From positions 1 through 46,378 of the forward strand of contig JAGVAO010000195.1 of the NCBI GenBank assembly GCA_020060235.1: a stretch of 46,378 nucleotides of DNA, read 5' to 3'. The first letter of the stretch is position 1, and each line of letters starts with the position of its first letter. Shown piece after piece: positions 1-6,524 of this stretch. Under the pieces are notes generated by a model that had not been told where the DNA came from, ran no database searches, and was given only the letters and a program-made list of their open reading frames with translations. Source of the DNA: Anaerolineales bacterium. GTDB taxonomy: Bacteria; Chloroflexota; Anaerolineae; Anaerolineales; Villigracilaceae. The translations under genes and the position numbers were made by a program.

Positions 1-209
1 AGTTGGGCGTCGATGGCGTCTTCGTCGGCTCCGGCATCTTCAAGAGCGGCGACCCGGCCAAACGCGCCGCCGCCATTGTCAAGGCCACCACCCACTTCCG
101 CGACGCCGGCATCCTGGCCGAGGTCAGCAAGAACCTGGGCGAGCCGATGGTCGGGCGCAACATCTCGCAAATGCCCGAAGGCGAAAAAATCGCCGGGCGG
201 GGCTGGTAA
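1..209 (+). CDS. pdxS: PdxS, pyridoxal 5'-phosphate synthase lyase subunit (C-terminal end only)
   Basis: The reading frame is open at the left edge and ends at TAA 207-209, so only about the last 69 residues are present. They read [17 protein letters not shown], then [14 protein letters not shown] and [18 protein letters not shown], the conserved C-terminal end of PdxS (SNZ family) with the phosphate-binding GSGIFKS loop. PdxS builds pyridoxal 5'-phosphate from ribose 5-phosphate, glyceraldehyde 3-phosphate and ammonia supplied by PdxT. The glutaminase partner pdxT follows 50 bp downstream on the same strand. The first two bases finish a codon that starts before the window. Confidence 0.97.
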   Translation, partial: LGVDGVFVGSGIFKSGDPAKRAAAIVKATTHFRDAGILAEVSKNLGEPMVGRNISQMPEGEKIAGRGW

Positions 210-219
210 TCGATTATTG

Positions 220-248
220 GTAGGGGCGCAGCAATGCTGCGCCCCTAC
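220..248. repeat. 29-bp palindromic dispersed repeat, copy 1
   Basis: This is a perfect inverted repeat with arms GTAGGGGCGCAGCA and TGCTGCGCCCCTAC around a single A. It starts 11 bp after the pdxS stop and ends 12 bp before pdxT. An identical 29-bp copy lies at 4270-4298. Identity in two unrelated gaps marks it as a dispersed element (REP-like) rather than a gene-specific terminator. There is no following T-run. Its transcript would fold into a strong hairpin and might tune the pdxS/pdxT ratio. Confidence 0.9.
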
Positions 249-259
249 GGGAACATAAC

Positions 260-841
260 ATGAACATCGGAGTCCTCGCCCTGCAAGGCGATTTTGCTGA
301 ACACATCGCCACCCTCAGACGCCTCGGCGCGCAAACCGCCGAAGTGCGCCTGCCCAAAGACCTCGACGGCCTCGACGGCCTCATCATCCCCGGCGGCGAA
401 TCGACCACCATCGGCAAACTGGCCGTCGCCTACGACCTGATGGAACCCCTGCGCCAGTTCGGACGCGAAAAAGCCATCTGGGGAACCTGCGCCGGGGCCA
501 TTTTCCTCTCCAAAGACGCCCGCCGCGACCAGCCCCTGCTCGGGCTGATGGACATCACCGTCCTGCGCAACGCCTTCGGCGCCCAGGTTGATTCCTTCGA
601 GGCCGACCTGCACATCGAGGCGCTCAAACAGGCCACCCAAACCGAAGCCCCCTACCACGCCGTCTTCATCCGCGCCCCCATCATCGAAAGCGTCAGCGGC
701 AGCGCCGAAATCCTCTCCGCCCTGCCCGACGGCCGCATCGTCGCCGCCCAACAGGGCAAACTGCTCGCCACCTCCTTCCACCCCGAACTGACCGACGACA
801 CTCGCTTTCACCAATACTTCCTTTCACTCGCAAACGCCTGA
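260..841 (+). CDS. pdxT: PdxT, glutaminase subunit of pyridoxal 5'-phosphate synthase
   Basis: The 193-residue protein is the usual length for PdxT (SNO family), a class I glutamine amidotransferase that hydrolyses glutamine and channels ammonia to PdxS. It opens with MNIGVLALQGDFAEH and carries the PGGEST oxyanion-hole motif near residues 44-49. The catalytic triad is visible: Cys77 in GTCAG, and His174 and Glu176 in SFHPEL. It follows pdxS on the same strand, separated only by the palindromic repeat at 220-248. The ATG at 260 gives the conserved N-terminus. Confidence 0.97.
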   Translation: MNIGVLALQGDFAEHIATLRRLGAQTAEVRLPKDLDGLDGLIIPGGESTTIGKLAVAYDLMEPLRQFGREKAIWGTCAGAIFLSKDARRDQPLLGLMDITVLRNAFGAQVDSFEADLHIEALKQATQTEAPYHAVFIRAPIIESVSGSAEILSALPDGRIVAAQQGKLLATSFHPELTDDTRFHQYFLSLANA

Positions 842-847
842 CACCTC

Positions 848-1777
848 ATGCCCCCCCGCCCGTTCGACCTGCTCGACCTGCCCACCCTGTACCGCTATCG
901 CGGCGAAGCCCTCAGCCTCGATTCGGCCCGCCTGCTCACGCGCGGCAACCCTCTGGGCGCCGCCGGGTTGCTGGCCTACTTCAACCCGTCCCGGCACATT
1001 TACTCGGCGGTCAATGCGGTCAATGGGGATGTCCTGCTCGGAGGCGTGATTCACAGCCAGGGCGATTCCTTTGCCCGGCTGCTCTACCTGGCCCCCATCG
1101 GGGAACTTTCACACCCCAGCCTGCCGCCGTTGATTGAGCATCTCGCCAGCGAAGCCGGAAACTGGGGCGCCTTCCACATCCTCGCCGAAACAGACGAAGA
1201 CTCAGCCGCCTTCCCCGCCCTGCGCGCGGCGGGCTTCTCCGTTTACGCCTGGCAGCGCATCTGGGACATCAGCGGCATCGACAGCGGTCCGCCCGCCTCG
1301 ATTTGCTGGCAAAAGGCCCAATCGGTCAACCTGCACACCATCCAAAATCTCTTTCACCAGATTGTCCCGCCCCTGTTGCAGCCCGTCGAACCGACCCCCA
1401 AACGCGCCAGCGGGCTGGTTTGCAACGAGGGCGGCATGTGTTACGTCAATCTTGCGCAGGGCGTAGCCGGAACGCTGGTCAGCCCATTAATTCACCCTGA
1501 AGCCACCGGCGTCACCGAAAAGATTCAGGTCCTCATCAGCCAAATCCCCAACCGGGGTGGCAAGCCGGTTTACCTGTGCGTACGTTCCTACCAGGCCTGG
1601 CTCGAACCGGTGCTCGAAGACCTGGGCGCAAAAGCCAGCCAGCGCCAGGCGGTGATGGTCAAACACCTGACGCGGCTGGTCAAGGACGAGCAGCCTGTCC
1701 GCGCCACCCAACCTGCCGGCGCAGTCCCCGCATCACATATCCGCCATGCGCAAATGAAGGGTAAGGAACACAATTAA
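848..1777 (+). CDS. GNAT-like protein of unknown function
   Basis: This 309-residue protein begins 6 bp after the pdxT stop, so it is probably cotranscribed. I do not recognise a named family. Two segments look like acetyltransferase (GNAT) halves. Residues about 75-145 include LIEHLASEAG, then HILAETDED and ALRAAGFSVYAWQRIW. Residues about 205-275 include GTLVSPLIHPEA, VYLCVRSYQAWL and LEDLGA. This suggests a duplicated GNAT fold, but the acetyl-CoA loop (Q/RxxGxG/A) is not clearly preserved, so activity is uncertain. The C-terminus is basic (HIRHAQMKGKEHN). No signal peptide or membrane segment is seen. A link to vitamin B6 rests only on position. Confidence 0.75.
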   Translation: MPPRPFDLLDLPTLYRYRGEALSLDSARLLTRGNPLGAAGLLAYFNPSRHIYSAVNAVNGDVLLGGVIHSQGDSFARLLYLAPIGELSHPSLPPLIEHLASEAGNWGAFHILAETDEDSAAFPALRAAGFSVYAWQRIWDISGIDSGPPASICWQKAQSVNLHTIQNLFHQIVPPLLQPVEPTPKRASGLVCNEGGMCYVNLAQGVAGTLVSPLIHPEATGVTEKIQVLISQIPNRGGKPVYLCVRSYQAWLEPVLEDLGAKASQRQAVMVKHLTRLVKDEQPVRATQPAGAVPASHIRHAQMKGKEHN

Positions 1778-1790
1778 GTTTTGCCAAAAG

Positions 1791-3344
1791 TCAGGGGGTG
1801 AGTGCTTCTTTGCTTTTGTCTTCCCATAAAACCGCGCGGTTACGCCCCGCGCGTTTTGCTTCGTACAAGGCCTGGTCTGCCCGCTGAAACATGGCTTCAA
1901 GCGAGTCATCAGTCGTATTGCTCGAGGTTACCCCCAGGCTGCAAGTAATATTGACAAGAGAGTCATTTCCTTTAATCGGCGTCTCGGAAATTAATTTCCC
2001 CAACCGCCTGGCAAACAGGAAGGCTTGCATCCCCTCCGTCTCTGGCAGCAGGAAAATAAATTCTTCGCCGCCCCAGCGCGCGAATATATCCTCGTCACGC
2101 TTGGCCTGTTCGCATAATTTGGCAAATTCTGCCAGGACAAGGTCTCCGGTTTGATGACCTTGACTATCGTTGACTTCCTTGAAATGGTCGATATCCAGCA
2201 AAACCAGCGACATCGAGTGTGAAAAACGAACACTGCGCGCCCACTCGACCCTGGACAATTCTTCAAAATGGCGGCGGTTATAGGCGTGGGTCAGCATGTC
2301 GCGGGTGGCAAGTTCGTTCAATTCCAATTGCAGCAACTTAAGTTGGGTAATATCGCGCCAGACGATTAATCTCCCCAGGGCTTGCTGCCGCGAATCAACA
2401 ACCGGCGAAATGCGCAAATCTAGGTAACGCGTCGGGTTTTCAAGCATAATCTCCGCGCTTAAATTATCCTTATCATGAAACTGTCTGACGATTTCGGGCA
2501 AGACCTCTTCAATCTTTTCAAGCGGGTCGCCGATTTGCGCCTGCGCAAGCAGTTCACTGGCAACCGGGTTCATATCGACCAGACGGTTGCGCGAATCGAG
2601 GACAACAATCCCATCGCTCATGCTGTCCACCAACATGCTGCGCGCAATAGGCACAACATCCAACAGCCGGTAGCGAAAGAGCGCATGGGCAAAAAATAAC
2701 CCAGTCAAGGTGAAGGAAAAAGGCGTGTTATCTGCCCCGGGAAGCGGGTTTTTCCCCAGGACAAAAATAATGCTGTTTAACCAGGTAATGCCAAGCCCGA
2801 GCAAAATCATGCCTGCTTGTTTTCGATACAAGCCCGTAGCTTTAAAAAAACCGCGCAGAAAGAGAACAAAGGCCATCAATATCAGGGCATAAGAATAAAC
2901 CACATTGCCCCAGAACACCGCCCCGCCGTTCAAAATCATTCCAGCATTCATCTCGCGCTGGCCTCCAAAAAACAGGTTGTGCCAGGGGTCGCTCCAAAGC
3001 GCGAGGGTAACCAGCAGCGGTTCAAGACACAAGACAACGATTACAGGCGGTTTAAGCCAGTTTTCGCCGCCATTGAGTTGCAGCGCAAAAACAAGCAAAC
3101 TGGTTGGAACAATCACAGCGCCCACATAAGTGATATCCAACCAAAAATAGGGGGTCAGGCCTGGCAGGTCAGCCCAAAAGATGGCATAGGTAATATCCCA
3201 CCAGCCGAGCGCAAGCAACAAGACCACCAGCGATACACTTCCCCTGGCCGGACGCCGCAATTGCCAGGTTAACAAACTGACAACCAGGCAAATCAGCCCT
3301 GCCGCAAAAAGCAGTCCGCTGTAAAGATAATTTGGTGGGTTCAT
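1791..3344 (-). CDS. Membrane 7TM-PAS-GGDEF diguanylate cyclase
   Basis: About 517 residues. The N-terminal 220 residues contain roughly seven hydrophobic segments resembling the 7TM input module of some sensor kinases (HisKA_7TM type). A PAS-like domain follows (MSDGIVVLDSRNRLVDMNPVA), then a GGDEF domain. The active site is WGGEEF (GGEEF at 425-429), and the inhibitory RxxD site is intact as RDED exactly five residues upstream, so a feedback-regulated c-di-GMP synthase is predicted. In-frame ATGs further upstream (3383, 3377) overlap or crowd a TATAAT at 3382-3387, so I chose the ATG at 3344; the longer form cannot be excluded. The sensed signal is unknown. Confidence 0.92.
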   Translation of the reverse strand: MNPPNYLYSGLLFAAGLICLVVSLLTWQLRRPARGSVSLVVLLLALGWWDITYAIFWADLPGLTPYFWLDITYVGAVIVPTSLLVFALQLNGGENWLKPPVIVVLCLEPLLVTLALWSDPWHNLFFGGQREMNAGMILNGGAVFWGNVVYSYALILMAFVLFLRGFFKATGLYRKQAGMILLGLGITWLNSIIFVLGKNPLPGADNTPFSFTLTGLFFAHALFRYRLLDVVPIARSMLVDSMSDGIVVLDSRNRLVDMNPVASELLAQAQIGDPLEKIEEVLPEIVRQFHDKDNLSAEIMLENPTRYLDLRISPVVDSRQQALGRLIVWRDITQLKLLQLELNELATRDMLTHAYNRRHFEELSRVEWARSVRFSHSMSLVLLDIDHFKEVNDSQGHQTGDLVLAEFAKLCEQAKRDEDIFARWGGEEFIFLLPETEGMQAFLFARRLGKLISETPIKGNDSLVNITCSLGVTSSNTTDDSLEAMFQRADQALYEAKRAGRNRAVLWEDKSKEALTP

Positions 3345-3381
3345 TGTGCCGCTATATCCTATAAAAAATCCGTTCATAGTC

Positions 3382-3387
3382 ATTATA
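3382..3387 (-). promoter_or_regulatory. Likely -10 element of the 7TM-PAS-GGDEF gene
   Basis: The minus strand reads TATAAT here, about 38 nt before the chosen start at 3344. The last bases overlap an in-frame ATG (TATAATG), which argues against that upstream start. No good -35 was found, so confidence is moderate. Confidence 0.45.
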
Positions 3388-3424
3388 AGGAAAATAACCC
3401 CTTTTTTGCTTGTAATATCAAATT

Positions 3425-3456
3425 AAAACAACCTCATCGTCTGATGAGGCTGTTTT
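3425..3456. terminator. Bidirectional-looking hairpin between bioY and the GGDEF gene
   Basis: Arms AAAACAACCTCATC (3425-3438) and GATGAGGCTGTTTT (3443-3456) pair with one mismatch around GTCT. Flanking A and T tracts make it terminator-like on both strands. On the minus strand it is a second stop signal behind bioY, before the cyclase promoter. Confidence 0.7.
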
Positions 3457-3467
3457 AAACCGATGAT

Positions 3468-3554
3468 TTACCTGTTTGGACGGGGATGGTCAGTCCACAA
3501 CCGATACAGTCACCGTGTGGATACTTGTAAGTATTGCTGCGCCAGCAAGGATAA
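3468..3554 (-). pseudogene. Possible relic of an excisionase/AlpA-type helix-turn-helix domain
   Basis: One minus-strand frame reads LSLLAQQYLQVSTR, then a TGA stop (3510-3512), then LYRLWTDHPRPNR and TAA (3468-3470). QYLQVSTRxLYRL resembles the DNA-recognition core of MerR/excisionase-like HTH domains (typically AAxYLxVSxxTLYRL). Only about 29 codons are recognisable, with a stop in the turn, so it would be a decayed fragment. It lies between two terminator-like hairpins behind bioY. Chance similarity is possible because the match is short. Confidence 0.35.
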
Positions 3555-3562
3555 CGAGCCGC

Positions 3563-3592
3563 GATAAAAACGACCCGCGCAAGGCGGGCCGT
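3563..3592 (-). terminator. Intrinsic terminator of bioY
   Basis: On the minus strand ACGGCCCGC pairs with GCGGGTCGT (one G-U type mismatch) around CTTGC and is followed by TTTT. It starts 23 bp after the bioY stop codon, as expected for a Rho-independent terminator. Confidence 0.75.
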
Positions 3593-3614
3593 CCAATTAA
3601 TCCGGCAGGCTGGT

Positions 3615-4184
3615 TTATTTAGCCAGTTTCCAGGCGGCGGGCAGGGCCAGGGCGGCCAGGGCCAATTTGATGGCATCGCCAAGCAGGAAGGGTGTCACGC
3701 CCAATTCAAGGGCTTTTTCGAAGCCAAACAGCACAGCCAGCCAGCCAGCACCGAACAGGTAAATCACCAGCGTACCAACCAGGAAAGGAAGGATGGAGGT
3801 GCGGATGCTGCGCTCGAGGCCGCGCTCGGCCAGCAGGCCAACGACAAAGGCTGCAACGATAAAGCCAGCCAGGTATCCGCCGGTGGGTCCGGAAGCGTAA
3901 GCCAGCCCGGCAGCGCCGCCCGCGAAAACGGGCAGGCCGAGCGCACCAATGAGGGTGTACAGCGAGAGCGAGGCAAATCCGCGCCGGGAGCCGAGCGCCG
4001 CGCCGACCAGCAGGACGGCGAAAGTCTGCCCGGTCAGCGGGACGGGGGTAAAGGGCAGCGGAATGCGCACCTGGGCAAGCAGGGCTACCAGCAACGCGCC
4101 AGCGGTAACAAGTAAAAGGTCGCGCACTCTCTGGTCAACGGCGGGCAGGAAACGGGTGGTAAGGGTCGGGGCAAGGGTGGTCAT
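3615..4184 (-). CDS. bioY: BioY, substrate-binding (S) subunit of a biotin ECF transporter
   Basis: This 189-residue protein of about six hydrophobic segments matches BioY, which captures biotin in the membrane and works alone or with the shared EcfAAT energising module. The signature IPLPFTPVPLTGQTFAVL spans residues 41-58, followed by GAALG, and GPTGGYLAGF is at 99-108. A good Shine-Dalgarno (AAGGAG) precedes the ATG at 4184. No ecfA, ecfT or biotin synthesis gene is nearby, so the energising module is presumably elsewhere. The next gene upstream on this strand is the GTPase at 4301-5620, separated by a hairpin and the palindromic repeat, so separate transcription is possible. Confidence 0.95.
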   Translation of the reverse strand: MTTLAPTLTTRFLPAVDQRVRDLLLVTAGALLVALLAQVRIPLPFTPVPLTGQTFAVLLVGAALGSRRGFASLSLYTLIGALGLPVFAGGAAGLAYASGPTGGYLAGFIVAAFVVGLLAERGLERSIRTSILPFLVGTLVIYLFGAGWLAVLFGFEKALELGVTPFLLGDAIKLALAALALPAAWKLAK

Positions 4185-4216
4185 AGCGGAAAAATCTCCT
4201 TGTTCAGATAAGAATC

Positions 4217-4236
4217 GGGGACGGCAACCCGTCCCC
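4217..4236. other. Hairpin GGGGACGG-CAAC-CCGTCCCC upstream of bioY
   Basis: Perfect 8-bp arms around a four-base loop lie 33 bp before the bioY start. No T-run follows on either strand, so it is not a standard terminator. It could be part of the bioY leader or help end the upstream GTPase transcript. Confidence 0.5.
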
Positions 4237-4269
4237 AGTCCTTATTAACACAGAATTTTATATTTCGGT

Positions 4270-4298
4270 GTAGGGGCGCAGCAATGCTGCGCCCCTAC
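4270..4298. repeat. 29-bp palindromic dispersed repeat, copy 2
   Basis: Identical to 220-248, with 14-bp perfect arms around one A. It begins 2 bp after the stop codon of the 4301-5620 gene (minus strand), so that mRNA would carry a strong 3' hairpin. In both copies the element sits just behind a stop codon (11 bp and 2 bp), a placement typical of REP-like elements. Confidence 0.9.
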
Positions 4299-4300
4299 AT

Positions 4301-5620
4301 TTATTTTCCAAACCTTGCCCGCAGGATGCCTTCCAAGGTCGGCTGGCCGATTTCTTGCAATTCGTAACGAACGCGCTGGTAGGGCTTGTTGATTTTGATG
4401 ACACGGGTCAGGTCGATAGGCGTACCGATGATGACCATGTCGACATCGGCGGCGTCGATGGTGGCTTCAAGGTCGCGCATCTGCGCGTCGCCGTAGCCCA
4501 TGGCCGGCAGAATCGGACCGGTCTTGGGATATTTCTCGAATGTGGCGGCAATCGATTTGACCGCGAAGGGGCGCGGGTCGACGATTTCAGCTGCGCCAAA
4601 GCGGCGGGCAGCGACATAACCGGCTCCGTAGGCCATTTCGCCGTGGGTCAGGGTCGGGCCGTCTTCGACAACCAGCACGCGCTTGCCCTGGATGGATTCG
4701 GGATGGTCGACAAACAGCGGGGACGCGCCCTCGACGACGATGGCGGTTGGGTTCATGGCGCGCAGACTCTCGCGCACTTTGATGACATTTTCGGCTTCAG
4801 CGGTATCGACCTTGTTGATGACGAACACATCGGCGGCGCGGACGTTGGTCTCGCCGGGGTGGTAGGTGGCCTCGTGGCCGGGACGGTGCGGGTCGGCAAC
4901 GACGATTTGCAGGTCAGAGACATAGAAGGGGAAGTCGTTGTTGCCGCCGTCCCACAGGATGATGTCGACTTCCTTTTCAGCGGCGCGCAGGATTTTCTCG
5001 TAATCGACGCCGGCATAGACGATGACGCCGTTATCGAGGTGCGGCTCGTATTCTTCGCGCTCTTCGATGGTGCATTCGTATTCGTCCAGGTCGTCGTAAT
5101 CGGCAAAGCGCTGCACTTCCTGGGCAACCAGGTTGCCATAGGGCATCGGGTGGCGGATGGCGGCGACTTTGTAACCCATCTCGCGCAGGATGAGCGAAAC
5201 GCGGCGGGTGGTCTGGCTTTTGCCGCTGCCCGTGCGCACGGCGCAGACCGAGACAACCGGCTTGGTCGATTTGACCTGGGTGTATTTCGTGCCCATCAGG
5301 CGGAAGTCCGCGCCCAGGGCGTTGACAATCGAGGCCTTGTGCATTACATATTCATGCGGCACATCTGAATACGCAAAGACAACCTGTTCAACTTTGTGCT
5401 TCTGAACCAGCTCTGCCAGTTCTTCTTCGGCGTGAATCGGGATACCCGCCGGGTACAGTTCACCGGCAAGTTCTTTCGGATACTGGCGGCCTTCGATGTC
5501 GGGAATTTGGGTGGCAGTAAAAGCAACGACCTCGTAATCCTTGTTGCCGCGGAAGAAGGTGTTGAAGTTGTGGAAGTCGCGCCCGGCGGCTCCCATGATG
5601 AGAACTTTGGTGGGGGTCAT
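4301..5620 (-). CDS. Cyclic 2,3-diphosphoglycerate synthetase-like GTPase
   Basis: The 439-residue protein matches the bacterial family annotated as predicted GTPase / cyclic 2,3-diphosphoglycerate synthetase. The N-terminal 115 residues form a Rossmann-like domain (KVLIMGAAGRDFHNFN). A P-loop domain follows, with Walker A in AVRTGSGKSQTTR (about 127-139). Later segments include IILWDGGNNDFPF, ADPHRPGHE and the base-recognition-like VINKVD (NKVD type, suggesting GTP). Biochemical work on this family comes from methanogens, where cDPG is a thermoprotectant; whether this bacterial homologue makes cDPG is unknown. It has its own promoter and an unusually long structured leader (5621-5860). Confidence 0.88.
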   Translation of the reverse strand: MTPTKVLIMGAAGRDFHNFNTFFRGNKDYEVVAFTATQIPDIEGRQYPKELAGELYPAGIPIHAEEELAELVQKHKVEQVVFAYSDVPHEYVMHKASIVNALGADFRLMGTKYTQVKSTKPVVSVCAVRTGSGKSQTTRRVSLILREMGYKVAAIRHPMPYGNLVAQEVQRFADYDDLDEYECTIEEREEYEPHLDNGVIVYAGVDYEKILRAAEKEVDIILWDGGNNDFPFYVSDLQIVVADPHRPGHEATYHPGETNVRAADVFVINKVDTAEAENVIKVRESLRAMNPTAIVVEGASPLFVDHPESIQGKRVLVVEDGPTLTHGEMAYGAGYVAARRFGAAEIVDPRPFAVKSIAATFEKYPKTGPILPAMGYGDAQMRDLEATIDAADVDMVIIGTPIDLTRVIKINKPYQRVRYELQEIGQPTLEGILRARFGK

Positions 5621-5862
5621 GCAATTTCTCCTTTACAGAAAGATGAATTTCAGCACAGGTTTGCGGGTTTGCAAGGCCAACCCGTGCCAAAACCGGAGAG
5701 TTTTGGACTCAGGAAGAACCTCCTGCGCTTCAAGGAGATTTCGCCAGGCCTGCAACTGTTACAAACTTTGCTGGTTTTCGTCCCCGGCACACTACCGGGG
5801 CCGTCACATCACTTCTGGGGCTGTGATGCCCATAAGCGCCGTCAATAAGGCTGAATTGCATT
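5621..5862 (-). ncRNA. Candidate structured 5' leader of the GTPase gene (class unknown)
   Basis: About 240 nt separate a TATAAT box (5867-5872) from the ATG at 5620. The leader folds into a chain of hairpins. CATCAC/GTGATG pairs 5807-5812 with 5823-5828. CCCCGG/CCGGGG pairs 5782-5787 with 5795-5800. CAGGA/TCCTG pairs 5710-5714 with 5721-5725. CCAAAAC/GTTTTGG pairs 5687-5693 with 5700-5706. GCACAGGTT/AACCCGTGC pairs 5653-5661 with 5679-5687 through wobble. An alternative GGGTT/AACCC pairing competes with the last. A Shine-Dalgarno (AAAGGAG) follows. I compared it from memory with common riboswitches and T-boxes and recognised none. Confidence 0.5.
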
Positions 5863-5866
5863 TGAG

Positions 5867-5875
5867 ATTATAGCA
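5867..5875 (-). promoter_or_regulatory. Extended -10 promoter of the GTPase gene
   Basis: The minus strand reads TGCTATAAT: a perfect -10 hexamer (5867-5872) with the TGn extension. No convincing -35 is present, which fits extended -10 promoters. The transcript would start near 5860 and give the structured leader. The same ATGCTATAAT string occurs upstream of dnaE. Confidence 0.6.
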
Positions 5876-5920
5876 TTGCCACGCAAGACTTAACGTCACG
5901 TTTTGCGGGTAACATTTTTC

Positions 5921-5958
5921 ACTCGCTCCGGAATTTTAGGGAAAATTCCGGAGCGAGT
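5921..5958. repeat. Perfect 17-bp inverted repeat (strong hairpin)
   Basis: ACTCGCTCCGGAATTTT (5921-5937) and its exact reverse complement (5942-5958) flank AGGG. It lies 31 bp behind the stop of the minus-strand gene 5990-6394 and upstream of the GTPase promoter. On the minus strand it is followed by an A-run, not a T-run, so it is not a textbook terminator for that gene, though so stable a hairpin could still end or protect the transcript. Confidence 0.8.
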
Positions 5959-5989
5959 AATATGATTTTGCAAATCAGGCAAGATGCCC

Positions 5990-6394
5990 CTAACGCACCA
6001 GCAGGTAGGTAACCGTCAGGCGGTAGGGGCCGGGTGGCAGGTCGCGGGGTTCACAGAGAAGGCGCAACTGCTCCCCAATAACCGGCTGAATGGTGTATCC
6101 GTCGATGTACGAGGTCACATCGGTGCTGAAGGCATCCTTCTCATAATCGAATTCGCCGCCGGTAAACTTGTGCATAAAGCGCAGGTTCAATTGGGCGTCG
6201 TCGGTATTGATTGGGGTGGTTTCGTAGTTATCGACAAAGACATGCACCCAGACGCAAATCTCCTTCCAGCCTTTGACCGGGATGGTGCGGTCAAACAGCA
6301 CCTGGTAACCGGGGCCAAAAGGCTCGCTGGGCGCGGCCAGGGGCTCATTGGCAATCAATTCGACATACTTGGTTTTCGGGCATAAAAAACACAT
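5990..6394 (-). CDS. Small protein of unknown function
   Basis: The 134-residue protein starts MCFLCPKTKYVELI. The ATG at 6394 is favoured over a longer frame because GAGAGGAG lies just upstream as a Shine-Dalgarno. The sequence is rich in alternating hydrophobic and polar stretches (EICVWVHVFVDNYET, QLRLLCEPRDLPPGPYRLTVTYLLV), which suggests a beta-sandwich, but I recognise no family. There is no signal peptide or membrane segment. A Cys pair near the start (C2, C5) might bind metal. It is a single-gene unit, divergent from fmt and followed by the strong hairpin at 5921-5958. Confidence 0.7.
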   Translation of the reverse strand: MCFLCPKTKYVELIANEPLAAPSEPFGPGYQVLFDRTIPVKGWKEICVWVHVFVDNYETTPINTDDAQLNLRFMHKFTGGEFDYEKDAFSTDVTSYIDGYTIQPVIGEQLRLLCEPRDLPPGPYRLTVTYLLVR

Positions 6395-6512
6395 GGCTTG
6401 CTCCTCTCTTGCTTGGCGAATAAAAGCGGGCGATTTAAATATTATCCAACTTTCACAGGCCAAAAACAATCCTACTTATGAACCAATGGCGCGAGAATAG
6501 TGCAAGAAGAAG

Positions 6513-6518
6513 TAAAAT
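6513..6518 (+). promoter_or_regulatory. -10-like hexamer directly before fmt
   Basis: TAAAAT lies 6 nt before the fmt ATG, so transcription would start at or next to the start codon. No Shine-Dalgarno is placed correctly. This fits a leaderless mRNA, a pattern repeated at several genes here. Confidence 0.4.
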
Positions 6519-6524
6519 TCAGGT

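Noticed and set aside
3455-3682. Small minus-strand frame ending with GDCIGCGLTIPV, possibly iron-sulfur-like
   Set aside because: It overlaps the end of bioY in another frame, crosses the bioY terminator, and has only one CxxC. The HTH-like frame next to it is a better explanation of the sequence.
4355-5368. Long open frame (337 codons) on the plus strand, antisense to the GTPase gene
   Set aside because: It is a shadow of the strongly biased codons of the real gene: low-complexity Asp/Gly/Val-rich translation, no start signal and no family resemblance.
5621-5862. Known riboswitch (B12, TPP, SAM, T-box, c-di-GMP) in the GTPase leader
   Set aside because: None of the conserved core strings of these classes could be found by eye, so I list it only as an unclassified structured leader.
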